A stretch of DNA of 64,000 nt from JANJWP01 sp964482035 (GCA_964482035.1 CAYZVC010000002.1:1-64000); one strand, 5' to 3'. Counted from the first letter of the stretch, positions 46,055-55,245 are shown. The notes: generated by a model from the sequence alone, not told the origin. Program-made: numbers and translations.

Positions 46055-46399
46055 ATGCTCGAAAAAGTCGCCCAGCGCATCAAGCGGCACAAGCGCGTTC
46101 GCGCCCGGGTCTCCGGTACCGCGACCAAGCCGCGTCTCGCCGTCTTCCGCAGCAACACGTCGGTCTACGCTCAGATGATCGACGACGTCGCGGCAGTCAC
46201 CCTCTGCGCAGCTACCGATATCAAGAATACCGCTAAGATGACCAAGACCGAGGCAGCAGCTTTGGTCGGCAAGGAGCTCGCCGAAAAGGCGCTCGCTCTC
46301 GGCATCACCGAATGCGTATTCGACCGCGGTGGATTCATGTTCCACGGTCGCGTCAAGGCCGTAGCAGAAGCAGCCCGCGCAGCCGGTCTCAAGTTCTAA
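46055..46399 (+). CDS. rplR: ribosomal protein uL18
   Basis: 114 residues. RVRARVSGTATKPRLAVFRS and FDRGGFMFHGRVKAVAEAAR are diagnostic for this 5S rRNA-binding protein. Confidence 0.96.
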   Translation: MLEKVAQRIKRHKRVRARVSGTATKPRLAVFRSNTSVYAQMIDDVAAVTLCAATDIKNTAKMTKTEAAALVGKELAEKALALGITECVFDRGGFMFHGRVKAVAEAARAAGLKF

Positions 46400-46423
46400 T
46401 TATTTCCCCTATCAATCTCCAAT

Positions 46424-47053
46424 ATGGCGAAAGAAATGCGCGAAAACAACAAGCGCGCTCCCCGTAAGGACGGCTTCCGCGAGGTCGAAAAGGAGTTCAA
46501 GGAAGAACTTCTCGAAGTTGCCCGCGTTACCCGCGTTACCGCAGGTGGCCGCCAGCTCCGCTTCCGTGCGGCAGTTGTCGTAGGAAACGGGAAGGGAACC
46601 GTAGGACTCGGAACCGGTAAGGCTGCCGAAGTCGTAGTCGCTATCGAAAAAGCGGTTCGCGATGCCAAGAAGAACCTCATCACCTTCCCGATCGTAGCCG
46701 GATCCGTTCCGCACGAAGTGAAGGCCAACTTCAAGGCTACTTCCGTCCTCCTCCACCCGGCTTCCGAAGGTACCGGAGTGATCGCAGGCGGCGCAATCCG
46801 CAAGCTCCTCTTCGTTTCCGGTCTCAAGGACGTTCTCGCCAAGCGTTTTGGCGGACGCAACCAGATGACCAACGTACGCGCTGCCATCAAGGCTCTCGCA
46901 GCCCTCAAGCCGCTCGGCGCCACTACTTCCTTCATCAAGGCCGCTCCGGTTGCCGCAGTTGAAGCAGTAGCCGCTCCGGCCGCTCCCGAGGCAGCTCCGG
47001 CAAAGAAGGCTCCGGCAAAGAAGCCGGCCGCTAAAAAGGCCGACGCCGAATAA
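46424..47053 (+). CDS. rpsE: ribosomal protein uS5 with basic tail
   Basis: 209 residues. FKEELLEVARVTRVTAGGRQ (S5 N domain) and AGGAIRKLLFVSGLKDVLAK are standard. The last ~45 residues are an Ala/Pro/Lys-rich low-complexity tail (PAKKAPAKKPAAKK), similar to the N terminus of the ABC ATPase at 6391. uL15 follows directly; uL30, usual at this place, is absent. Confidence 0.96.
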   Translation: MAKEMRENNKRAPRKDGFREVEKEFKEELLEVARVTRVTAGGRQLRFRAAVVVGNGKGTVGLGTGKAAEVVVAIEKAVRDAKKNLITFPIVAGSVPHEVKANFKATSVLLHPASEGTGVIAGGAIRKLLFVSGLKDVLAKRFGGRNQMTNVRAAIKALAALKPLGATTSFIKAAPVAAVEAVAAPAAPEAAPAKKAPAKKPAAKKADAE

Positions 47054-47080
47054 TCTTCCCGATCCTCTCTCACTCCACTT

Positions 47081-47533
47081 ATGCTCAATCACGCATCCCT
47101 CTCTCCGAACGAAGGTTCGCAGAAGGCTCCGATTCGTCGCGGACGCGGAAACGGTTCCGGAAAGGGAACCTTCTCCGGACGCGGATGTAAGGGTCAGGGC
47201 TCCCGCACCGGTAAGGGCAAGTTCAATCCCGCCTTCGAAGGTGGACAGACTCCGCTCTTCCGCCGCCTCCCGAAGCTCCGCGGCTTTACCGCTCTCAACC
47301 AGGTCCGCTTCGAAGTCGTCAATCTCGACGACCTCCAGGCTCTCGCCGATGCCGGCTTCACGGATATCGACGCTCTCCTCCTCGCGGAGAAGGGTCTCGT
47401 CCGCAAGGTCGCTCCGGTCAAGGTCCTCGGTTCCGGCGAACTCAAAGCCAAGGTAACTGTCAAGGCGAACGCCGCTTCGGCATCCGCTAAGGCAGCTATC
47501 GAAAAGGCAGGAGGTTCCATCGAACTCGCCTAA
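47081..47533 (+). CDS. rplO: ribosomal protein uL15
   Basis: 150 residues. GRGNGSGKGTFSGRGCKGQG with FEGGQTPLFRRLPKLRGFTA is diagnostic. Last ribosomal gene before an insertion; secY, its normal neighbour, comes 2.3 kb later. Confidence 0.96.
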   Translation: MLNHASLSPNEGSQKAPIRRGRGNGSGKGTFSGRGCKGQGSRTGKGKFNPAFEGGQTPLFRRLPKLRGFTALNQVRFEVVNLDDLQALADAGFTDIDALLLAEKGLVRKVAPVKVLGSGELKAKVTVKANAASASAKAAIEKAGGSIELA

Positions 47534-47549
47534 TCGCAAATCCTATGGA

Positions 47550-47577
47550 AAACCCCCGGGAAACCGGGGGTTTTTCT
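47550..47577. terminator. bidirectional terminator after rplO
   Basis: Stem AAACCCCCGG/CCGGGGGTTT with a GAAA loop. It closes the ribosomal cluster and the minus-strand gene that ends at 47576. Confidence 0.88.
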
Positions 47578-49234
47578 ATGCCTTCGCGCTTTCTCCGACG
47601 TATGCCCGAATGAGCCTCGCGAGTTCCAGAGCTTCTTTCCGTACGTTTTCGGCCCGCTTTCCGAATATCGTCCTGAGGAGTTCTTCTTCGGGGGTGAGCG
47701 ATTCGATCCCCTTACCGTCTCCGTCGAAATACGCCCTCTCGAGCTTATCCGCCACTTTGGGCAATGCCGGATGCGACCTGAACCGTCCGCTCCTGTCCCA
47801 AGATGCTCCGTTTTTAAAAAATCGGATGAGCGCGGGAAAATCGTTCTCTTTCAGCGCGGGTTTCGTCCTTCTCGGTACCGAATGGGGGATTCCCTTAGGA
47901 AAGAGCAGTCTCCTGAGTTTCGAGAAGGATTCGTAGGCTTGGACCGATACCAGGGTTTCGAGATGCGCTTCCGCCAGATCGAATTCGTAAGGCTCCGTAA
48001 CGTAGAGGAGCATTTTCGCCGTTTGCGGTTTTCCGCCGACGCGCGCGACGAAGAGAAAATCGGAAAGCCGGTCGAAATACGATTCGATCTCCTTTTCGAA
48101 ACGTTCCAGAACCTTTTCGGCTTCCATTTTCGCTTGGGATCCTTCGCCCAGCATCTCCGCAATGCCCCTTAGGCCTTCGTGGATGTCGTCGGCGTTCAAG
48201 GTCTCGGTAGAAGATTGAAACGATAACAGCGGACCGAAATTGGCCAATACCTCGTCACGGTTATGTGAGAGGAATTTTTCCGCGAAGACCTTCGCCATGC
48301 CCCGGATGCTCCGGACGAGATGCGCGTGCCGTTCTTTCTTCATCGGTTCGGGCATTCACGGTTTCGAAAGTTTTTCGAGCGACTGGAGCCGCGACCAGAG
48401 CGTTTCCATTTCCGCTTGGAACCGGCTTTCGTCGAAAAGCGCCTCATAGGCGTTATGCCGGCTTTCGTGCTTGAGGGTTTCCCTCGTACCTCACGCGGCG
48501 TTTTTCCCCGGATGGAACGCCGCCCAGGAGAACGGGGTGTCGCGGTAATGCCTTCAGAGGCAGTTTTTCGGTATGCCGTTTGTGGTCTTGAGGACGAACG
48601 TTACCGAGAAAGCCGTCCTCACCGCCCGATGGGCGTTGTTTTCGAGAATGGCGCGGAGCTCGCTCGGAAGCGCTTCCGTTCAAAACGTTTCGTAATCGCG
48701 AAGTTGCGCGTATTTCCTCCGAAGCCTTTCCGATGCTTTTTCGAGCGCCACGCAGGCTTTCGCGCGCCATTCGCCCTTGCGTTCGAATTCCGAACGCTTC
48801 CGTTCCAGCGCTTCGAGCTTCAGATATCCGGCCTCGATCTTCTCGGTAAGCGCCTCGTACTCCTCGGAATTGAGCGTTTCGTAATCGAAATCGGACATGT
48901 CGTCCCAGTCTTCGCCTTCGCCGCCCGGAGCCATGGCGGCCTGTTCTTTTTCCCACCCTGCCACTTTCGCGGACAATTTTTCGATATCCGCCGCGTTCTT
49001 TTTCATTTTTCCGAGCTCGGCCTTTTCTTTTTCGTCCAGTTCGGCGAGGAGTTCGGCACGGGTCTTTTCGAACGCTTCCAACGCTTCGTCGTCGGAAAGC
49101 GAGGTCGAGGCAATGAGCGTCTCCTCGACTTTCTTCGCGAAATCCACCCTCCTGGAGAGCGATCCTGGAACTGGGGCGGCCTTTTTCGGCGCGTTTTCGT
49201 CGACCGTCTTCGCGCGGTTCTGATCGGTTTTCAT
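47576..49234 (-). CDS. large protein with HExxH motif and coiled coil
   Basis: 552 residues with four UGA-glycines (48680, 48554, 48491, 48356, low coordinates); the frame holds no TAA or TAG from 49234 to 47576. Residues ~35-180 are charged and helical (coiled coil). Around residues 250-260 lies TLKHESRHNAYEALFDE, an HExxH zinc-metalloprotease-type motif (48469-48455), followed by another helical region. A metallopeptidase is possible but other HExxH proteins are not. It is inserted between rplO and secY on the opposite strand. No close family recognised. Confidence 0.7.
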
Positions 49235-49341
49235 GTCCCCATCTTACCCTTTCGTCCGTCCCTTCGCAAATTCGGGCCATTGAATCTTTCCGTTTCCCGG
49301 ATATACCGGAGATACCGGCTTTCGAAAACAGGAGGATCGCC

Positions 49342-49679
49342 ATGGAAACGAAAACGAAAACCAATCCCGCGGCCGCCTTCGAGTCCCGCAACTTCCGTTT
49401 GGCGACCGCCGGATGGATACCGATGGAATCCCCTTCGGGATTTCGGTACTTGGCCCACCCTTTCGGCCTCGCTTTGGAAATTTCGCAAGGCCCCATGAAA
49501 GGGGAACAGCATTTCTCGAGCGTCTGGCAGTTTCTCGGTTCGAAGGCCATCCCGGGGCACGCGCTTCCGGAGAGCCAGAATGCGTCATTCTCGGCGAGCA
49601 TGGCGGCCCGAAGCGGTTCGTTCCCAGGAACGGAATCGGGGGATTCTCCGTCAGACTCGTCAGGACACCTTCCCGCTAA
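49342..49679 (+). pseudogene. small FISUMP-like gene, probably frameshifted
   Basis: An ATG at 49342 follows a perfect AGGAGG (49330-49335) by 6 nt. The frame reads RNFRLATAGWIPMESPSGFR and on to ARSGSFPG, then drifts into low-quality sequence that crosses a terminator. A second frame, ending at TAA 49677-49679 just before that terminator, reads NGIGGFSVRLVRTPSR, an end typical of Fibrobacter-type paralogous (FISUMP) and related domains. A one-base shift near 49620-49640 would join them. It may be a decayed gene or a sequencing error. Confidence 0.4.
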
Positions 49680-49686
49680 CGCGATT

Positions 49687-49714
49687 CCGCCCTCCGGGGC
49701 GGTTTTTTCTTTTT
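49687..49714 (+). terminator. terminator before secY
   Basis: CCGCCC/GGGCGG stem followed by TTTTTTCTTTTT. Confidence 0.8.
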
Positions 49715-49802
49715 CGCTCCCGTTCGCGTCCCATTGCCCTAATTTTCCTTTACTTTCGCTTGTTTTCCGTATACTTCGCAGGAATTTTCTTCAATAAATC
49801 CT

Positions 49803-51122
49803 ATGATTCTCAAGCACTTCGACCGCATTTGGAAATCCGAATCCGTTAAGAGGAAAATCCTCGTTACGATCGGACTCATCGTCGTCTACAAGTTCCTTTC
49901 GGTCCTTCCGGTTCCGGGCGTGAACGTCGACTCCCTCCAGGCTCTCCGCAGCTTCCTTTCGGCAAACCAGGGCCTCGCGTTCTTCGGTTCCCTCATGGGA
50001 GGCGGCCTCGACAACTTCTCCATCGTCTTGATGGGTCTCTCGCCGTACATCAACGCGACCATCATCCTCCAGCTTCTCGCCGTCGTCATTCCGCATCTCG
50101 AGAATCTCAAGAAAGAAGGCGAATCCGGCCAAAAGAAGATCAACAACTACACCCGCTACCTCACTCTTCCGCTCGCTTTCGCGCAGAGCTACGGAATGAT
50201 CGTCCTCATCAACACGCTCGTAGCCGGAACCGGCGGTAAGCTCATCGACACCTCGAACTTCCTCGGAGTCGTCCTCCCGGCGATGGTCTTCATCACCGCG
50301 GGCACCCTCTTCCTCCTCTGGCTCGGCGACCTCATCACCGAATCCGGCATCGGTAACGGAACCTCGATGATCATCTTCGCGGGCGTTCTCGCCGGCGTTC
50401 CGTCGCACATCACCCAGTACATCTCCGTAGGAAACATCCCGCTTTTGCTCGTACTCCTCGCGATGACTTTGGGGGTCATCTACGTCATCATCAAGTTCAC
50501 CGAAGGATACCGCAAGATCCCGCTCATCTACACTAAGACCGGCCGCGACGAACGTTCGTACTTCCCGATCCGCGTCAACCAGGCCGGCATGATTCCGATC
50601 ATCTTCGCCGTTTCCATCGTCACCTTCCCGGCCCTTATCGGCCAGATCCTCCAGGCCAAGTCCGCAGGACGCGCCCGTGAAATCGGGGAATTCCTCGTAG
50701 CGAACTTCTCGATGAACAATCCGGGGTGGCTCTACATCGGGGCGTACTTCTTCCTCATCCTCGCGTTCTCGTTCTTCTACATTTCCATCGTCTTCAACCC
50801 GTCGGAAATCGCAGAGAACATCCAGAAGCGCGGAGGCTACGTTCCGGGCATCCGTCCGGGCAAGGATACCGCCGATTTCCTTGAAAAGACCTCGAACCAC
50901 CTCAATCTCTACGGAGGCGCGTTCCTCGCCCTCATCGCGGTCTTCCCGTACGTTATGACCAAGTTGAACAATGCCGTAGGCCTTCTCGACCTTTCCGGTT
51001 CGGGACAGATCGACTTCCTCATCTCCGGCGCCGGTCTCATCATCGTCGTTGGCGTCGTCCTCGACCTCGTACGCCGCATCGACACCGAACTCAAGAGCTA
51101 CGACTACAAGAAGTTCTATTAA
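49803..51122 (+). CDS. secY: protein translocase subunit SecY
   Basis: 439 residues, ten membrane helices. ILVTIGLIVVYKFLSVLPVP is helix 1, NDYTRYLT-like segment INNYTRYLTLPLAFAQSYGM and GNGTSMIIFAGVLAG follow. The YVPGIRPGKDTADFLEKT motif lies in a cytosolic loop near the C terminus. SecY is the protein-conducting channel. A weak TTTACT/TATACT pair (49749-49775) may be its promoter, since it is separated from the spc cluster. Confidence 0.97.
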   Translation: MILKHFDRIWKSESVKRKILVTIGLIVVYKFLSVLPVPGVNVDSLQALRSFLSANQGLAFFGSLMGGGLDNFSIVLMGLSPYINATIILQLLAVVIPHLENLKKEGESGQKKINNYTRYLTLPLAFAQSYGMIVLINTLVAGTGGKLIDTSNFLGVVLPAMVFITAGTLFLLWLGDLITESGIGNGTSMIIFAGVLAGVPSHITQYISVGNIPLLLVLLAMTLGVIYVIIKFTEGYRKIPLIYTKTGRDERSYFPIRVNQAGMIPIIFAVSIVTFPALIGQILQAKSAGRAREIGEFLVANFSMNNPGWLYIGAYFFLILAFSFFYISIVFNPSEIAENIQKRGGYVPGIRPGKDTADFLEKTSNHLNLYGGAFLALIAVFPYVMTKLNNAVGLLDLSGSGQIDFLISGAGLIIVVGVVLDLVRRIDTELKSYDYKKFY

Positions 51123-51130
51123 GCTCATTT

Positions 51131-51162
51131 AAAAATCCCCGGGGAAACCCGGGGATTTTTCT
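51131..51162. terminator. secY terminator
   Basis: Stem AAAAATCCCCGG/CCGGGGATTTTT; bidirectional with the YdcH-like gene. Confidence 0.88.
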
Positions 51163-51402
51163 TTATGCCGTGATGGCCGCGATGATGTGGTCCGCAAGGT
51201 GGAGGCGGTTTTTCTTAAGCTCTTCCATTTCGGCGTCGGTAGAGGTGTTGTTCGGATCTTCTTCGAGCCGACAGATTTCCTTATCGAGCTTCTCGTGCTC
51301 GGCGACGAGCGAAGCGAAGTGCGGATCGGAAACCTTGAGGGCGTGGATCTTGTCCGCCCATTCCGGGTGGTCTGCCGAAAAGGAGTGGTGTTCTACGTGC
51401 AT
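51163..51402 (-). CDS. YdcH-like (DUF465) protein
   Basis: 79 residues from the ATG at 51402 (MHVEHHSFSADHPEWADKIH). The pattern H..F....PEW...I..LK..D.HF..L..E...LD..I...E is the DUF465 family. Function unknown; helical hairpin proteins of this type occur in many bacteria. A longer start at 51495 is possible but adds a non-conserved stretch. Confidence 0.75.
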   Translation of the reverse strand: MHVEHHSFSADHPEWADKIHALKVSDPHFASLVAEHEKLDKEICRLEEDPNNTSTDAEMEELKKNRLHLADHIIAAITA

Positions 51403-51523
51403 GGCGTTGGAAAAAATAGGGATATCCGCGGAAATTATGGCAGAGATTTTCGGAAAACGAATTTTTCTTTCCCTTGCGTAACCGCGCTTTTCCATAAACT
51501 GTGGAGGTCAAAAATCCACTCCC

Positions 51524-52126
51524 ATGAAAGCATTCGTATTCGACACGGAAACCACCGGTTTCCCCGTTAGGGACGGCGCCCTCTCCGAGCAGCCGTACAT
51601 CGTCCAGTTCGCAGGAATCCTCGGTGAGATATCTCCCGAAAACGGGTTCGTGGAAATCGAACGCGTCGACGTTCTCGTCAAGCCCCGCATCTCCATCCCG
51701 TTCGGTGCTTCGCAGGTCCACGGCATCTATGACAAAGACGTGGAAAACGCCCCGTACGTCGAAGAGATCATCGATAAGGCCCTCAAGTACCTCAACACTA
51801 CCGAAGTCGTCGTAGGACACAATATCGAGTACGACGAGACCGTCATCCGCTACGAACTCGAACGCCTCGGACGCAAGGGCGACTACCAGCCGATTTCCTC
51901 GTGCTGCACCATGCGCTCGTCCACCGATTACTGCAAGCTCCAAGGGCGTGGGTTCTCGTTCAAGCCGCCCCGCCTCAACGAACTCTACAAGCACCTCTTC
52001 GGAGACTTCTTCGAAGGCGCGCACAACGCTATGGTCGACGTGGAATCCACGGCCGCTGCGTTCGGCGAACTCGTGAAGCGCGGCGTCATCACTTTGGAAG
52101 AAAAGAAAGAAATGCGCCTCTTCTAA
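51524..52126 (+). CDS. DEDDh 3'-5' exonuclease (DnaQ-like)
   Basis: 200 residues. ExoI FVFDTETTGFP, exoII VVVGHNIEYDETVIRYELER, exoIII HNAMVDVESTAAAF with His and Asp of DEDDh. It resembles the exonuclease of DNA polymerase III epsilon or a stand-alone RNase T/DnaQ enzyme. The conserved Cys/Tyr segments CCTMRSSTDYCKLQG are also visible. Own terminator downstream. Confidence 0.9.
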   Translation: MKAFVFDTETTGFPVRDGALSEQPYIVQFAGILGEISPENGFVEIERVDVLVKPRISIPFGASQVHGIYDKDVENAPYVEEIIDKALKYLNTTEVVVGHNIEYDETVIRYELERLGRKGDYQPISSCCTMRSSTDYCKLQGRGFSFKPPRLNELYKHLFGDFFEGAHNAMVDVESTAAAFGELVKRGVITLEEKKEMRLF

Positions 52127-52130
52127 ACAG

Positions 52131-52159
52131 AATGAAAAACTCCCCGGACGGGGAGTTTT
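52131..52159 (+). repeat. 29-bp direct repeat, copy 1
   Basis: The 29 bases starting AATGAAAAACTCCCC are identical to 53853-53881. The two copies flank the glycine-rich prepilin gene. Confidence 0.85.
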
Positions 52160-52162
52160 TTT
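52133..52162. terminator. terminator, first copy of a repeated element
   Basis: AAAACTCCCC-GGAC-GGGGAGTTTT. It is part of a 29-base sequence repeated at 53853-53881. Confidence 0.85.
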
Positions 52163-52169
52163 CTTGGCG

Positions 52170-53783
52170 TTAATTTCCCCAAATGAGGACGATCCTTCCG
52201 TTGTTCCCGTTGTTATGGACCGCGCCTCCGCCTTCGCCGAAAAGCGTTCCGGCGTTCGTCGAATAGGCGTCGGTTTGATTACCGGGTTTGTCAGCCGCTC
52301 CGGAAGTCAGCGTCCCGTTTCCTCCTGCGACGTAACTCGAGCCGCCTGCCCCGGCTACGTGGTTCCAAGATCACTGCCTTCCTCAGCAACCGCCTCCGTA
52401 ATACCCTCCGCCTCCACCGGAAGCGTAGTTGGTATTGCTCGCGGTCCTAGAGGCGCCTCATTGCATGTACGAGCCGCTCATTGCCGCGAACGTCGTTCAG
52501 AGGTCGGTGTACGCTGCGGCTCCTCCTCCAGATTGGGTTCATCACTTGGCAGCGGAACTGACGAGAAACGCCCCGTCTCAGCCAATGGATCATCCGCCAG
52601 GTCATCCTTGCATGGATAGCGTGAGGGTGGTGCTCGTTCCGGCTCATCCTCCGCCGCCAGCGGCCGCGATGAGCGATGTGGGATTGAACGTGGGATTGTT
52701 GGCCAAATAGCTTCATCCTCCTCAGGCGTTCCCTTGCATAGCCGCGCCGCCGCCTCAAAAAGATCAAGGCGTGTTTCCCATGGGGTTGCATAAGGTCGAG
52801 TCGATGCATCCGCCCATCCCCCCGCCACCGACCACGACGTAAAGCGTTCAGGATACGGGAACGGAGCCGGTCTCAACGTATCATGCGCCGCCACCTAAAC
52901 GAACAGTGGTTCATGATTTTCATCCTCCCCCGCCTCCTCCCCATATTTTCGCCACGACTTTCGTGCAGCCGGAGGGCACGCTGACCGATCCGGTAAGTCC
53001 GGTATAGTCGATTACGGTCGGCGAAGCGTTGCACCCCGTCGAATCGGTAGATACGTTCCCCGCCGCGCCGTCCAAAAGCGCCCCCGTCAGGTTCGTAGCG
53101 CTTCCCGGTTCCGCGCGGAAGAGGCCGGAAACGTTCCCGGCGGGAACGTTGGAAGTGGGGAAATTCCCCGCCACGCTCGCGAGCCTGGTCGCCGGACTCA
53201 CTCCCGCCGTCTGCACGTACGAGGTCACGCGCTTCTTCCCGTTGGCTCCCGCGGTCATGAAGTCCGCGCCCGCGGCCATGAGCGAGCTCGCGTCGTACGA
53301 AGCTTCCGCGGAGTCGGTTCCGAAACCGGTCGCCCTCGCGATGACGCCCATCGTCCCGCCCGGAAGTCCGGAAGTCGAGATCCTGAACTTGTCGGGATTG
53401 AGCTTGAGCTTCTTGAAATCCGGTTTGCCCGCCGTGTAGTTGGAATCGAGCGGAGCGGACCCGACGTCGCCTCCCGTGAGCGCCACCGAAGCGCCGTCGA
53501 CGTACGCGAAGGCGCCCGAAAGGGCGTAGTCCGTATCGTGCACCACGTAGTGCCTCGGGGAATTGTTCGTGATCGCCGCTTCCGAAGAAATCGCCGTCTG
53601 CAGCGACCTCACGTTCGCCTTGATGGCGGAATCCTTCGCGTCCTGGGAGTACCCCGAAAGCGCCAGGAACCCGATGGTCGCCAATATCGCGAGGATGGTG
53701 ATTACGACGATGAGTTCGACGAGGGTGAAGCCGGAGATTTTCCAAACTTTGAAGGTTCGAACGGCGTTCTGCTTTGCGGACAT
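52170..53783 (-). CDS. prepilin-like glycine-rich surface protein with 18 UGA codons
   Basis: 537 residues from the ATG at 53783; TAA at 52170-52172. The N terminus KISGFTLVELIVVITILAIL is a textbook type IV prepilin site (cleavage after G18). Residues ~30-280 are a Ser/Ala/Gly-rich globular region. From residue ~275 the sequence TKVVAKIWGGGG begins a glycine-rich domain that ends GEGGGAVHNNGNNGRIVLIW, a pattern of surface glycine-rich domains. All 18 UGA-glycines fall in residues 288-471. Under the standard code the gene would look like an array of stops. Probably a surface-exposed minor pilin or adhesin. Confidence 0.82.
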
Positions 53784-53852
53784 GGAATGTTTGGTTATCG
53801 TGCCCGATTTTCGCGCATTTTTACCGAAATTCAACTTTCCGTCGTCCGAAAT

Positions 53853-53881
53853 AATGAAAAACTCCCCGGACGGGGAGTTTT
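53853..53881 (+). repeat. 29-bp direct repeat, copy 2
   Basis: Identical to 52131-52159. The repeat contains the hairpin AAAACTCCCC/GGGGAGTTTT and lies between the prepilin start and the next minus-strand gene. Confidence 0.85.
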
Positions 53882-53884
53882 CTT
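53855..53884 (-). terminator. terminator of the 53901 gene
   Basis: The hairpin of the repeat, followed on the minus strand by TTTTTCATT. Confidence 0.8.
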
Positions 53885-53900
53885 TGGTACGCTCACGGAT

Positions 53901-54302
53901 TCAGGCGCGCATGTTTTCGCGTCGGATTCGGGCGTTGCGGTTCCTTCGGATTTTCGCCGCCTCTTTCTTCTGGGAGAAGTGGATGGTGATGCAGATGGTG
54001 ACGTACGTCAGCCAAGAGCCGAGGAATAGGTTTCGTTTGCGGGTGAGCGAAGCGTGCATGCCGACTATCGCGTCGAGTTCGAGGAAATGCGACGTGGCAT
54101 TCTCCCGGGCTTCGGCGATTTTTTTCGGACCCTGCGAGCGGTCGCCCTTGATTTCGAGGTAGTACTCGTACGAGCCGTTCGCCAGTTTCCCGTATTCTTC
54201 GAGGAGCCAAAATTTGAGTTTGGGCATCTCGTCGAACAGGCTTGCCAGCGTCAGGTGTGCCGAGGCTACCAACAATACGATCATCACGTCTTGAGTCGTC
54301 AA
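53901..54302 (-). CDS. small membrane protein, unknown function
   Basis: 133 residues from a TTG start (ATG at 54284 also possible). One hydrophobic helix near the N terminus (VMIVLLVASAHLTLASL) and a second around residues 93-108 (LFLGSWLTYVTICITIH), with a basic tail. Between them is an YYLEI segment; similar Tyr-rich stretches occur in the two genes upstream, hinting at distant paralogy. Confidence 0.55.
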   Translation of the reverse strand: MTTQDVMIVLLVASAHLTLASLFDEMPKLKFWLLEEYGKLANGSYEYYLEIKGDRSQGPKKIAEARENATSHFLELDAIVGMHASLTRKRNLFLGSWLTYVTICITIHFSQKKEAAKIRRNRNARIRRENMRA

Positions 54303-54362
54303 CGTCCGCCCCTTTCTTATTGAGTTACGACCGGTTGAAAATACCTACGGCTTTCGAAATGT

Positions 54363-54391
54363 CAAAAAAAGGAAGGAGGGTCGCTCCTTCC
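54363..54391 (-). terminator. terminator of the 54396 gene
   Basis: GGAAGGAG/CTCCTTCC stem, followed on the minus strand by a run of T. Confidence 0.85.
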
Positions 54392-54395
54392 GGTT

Positions 54396-54785
54396 TCATG
54401 AGGCGCGTTTCGCGTCCCATGAACGTATGCGTTTCCTGACTTTCGCGGACATGGATTCCATTTTGAGACAGGTGAGGACTTCCATGGGCCACAAGAGCCA
54501 CCAGTGCGAGAACGGCACCATCGGAAGATCCCTTTTCAGGGCTTCCCCGTTGGCGGCGCAGACGCGCATCTGTTTGCGGTATTCGGCGGCCAAGGTTTCG
54601 GGCACGCCGGGTTCTTTGGATATCCGCATGTAGTAGTCGTATTGGATTTCCACGTATTTCCGCATGGCGGAGAGGTGCCACTTGGGAATGACTTTCCAAG
54701 CGAGCGCCAATCCTATCGCGAAATACGCCGACGCCCATACTGCCAGCCAAATCGCCGCTTGGGCGAGTTGGAATTCGTTTTGCAT
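54396..54785 (-). CDS. small membrane protein, unknown function
   Basis: 129 residues. An N-terminal helix AIWLAVWASAYFAIGLALAW and a second hydrophobic stretch near FSHWWLLWPMEVL. A perfect AGGAGG lies 4 nt before the ATG (54790-54795). Immediately downstream of a similar-sized gene; likely co-transcribed. No family recognised. Confidence 0.6.
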   Translation of the reverse strand: MQNEFQLAQAAIWLAVWASAYFAIGLALAWKVIPKWHLSAMRKYVEIQYDYYMRISKEPGVPETLAAEYRKQMRVCAANGEALKRDLPMVPFSHWWLLWPMEVLTCLKMESMSAKVRKRIRSWDAKRAS

Positions 54786-54804
54786 GCTTCCTCCTTTCCG
54801 TTTT

Positions 54805-55212
54805 TCACGCGCCGGATTTTTCTGCCGTCGCGCGTTTTCTCGCTTCGTTCGCCGACTTGCTGAGCCGTTCGATGCTTTTGAGGCATTCGAACGTCCAACG
54901 GAGTTCGGTCACCCAAAGCAGGTTCGCGAAATGTTTCCGTTGGTTCGCGTAGTAGTCGAGCGAAAAATCCGCTCTCAATACGGCTTGCCGGGCGAGCTCG
55001 GCACAGGTTCGCAAATGTTCGTCACCCAGGTCGGCTTCCGAGACGAGCGCTACGGAGTAATTTTCCATAGCGGTCGCCGCGTACGCCGCCGCGGTTTTCA
55101 CGTACAGTTGCGACAGCGCCGGAACGTGCGCCCAGACGAAACCGATGACCGTATGGCCGACAAGAATCGTCCAAACGATGTCCAAAAGCGAATAAGCGTC
55201 CATCGAATCCAT
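54805..55212 (-). CDS. small membrane protein, unknown function
   Basis: 135 residues; helix LLDIVWTILVGHTVIGFVWA at the N terminus, then a helical soluble part (LSQLYVKTAAAYAATAMENY). AAGGAG lies 6 nt before the ATG (55219-55224). First gene of the tandem with its own promoter. Confidence 0.6.
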   Translation of the reverse strand: MDSMDAYSLLDIVWTILVGHTVIGFVWAHVPALSQLYVKTAAAYAATAMENYSVALVSEADLGDEHLRTCAELARQAVLRADFSLDYYANQRKHFANLLWVTELRWTFECLKSIERLSKSANEARKRATAEKSGA

Positions 55213-55245
55213 TTCCGTCTCCTTTGCTTGAAGTTCGATGGAGTA

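Noticed and set aside
49413..49679. The 88-codon frame as an independent gene.
   Set aside because: It lacks a start with upstream signals; only its end looks coding, which fits a frameshift from the upstream SD-ATG frame.
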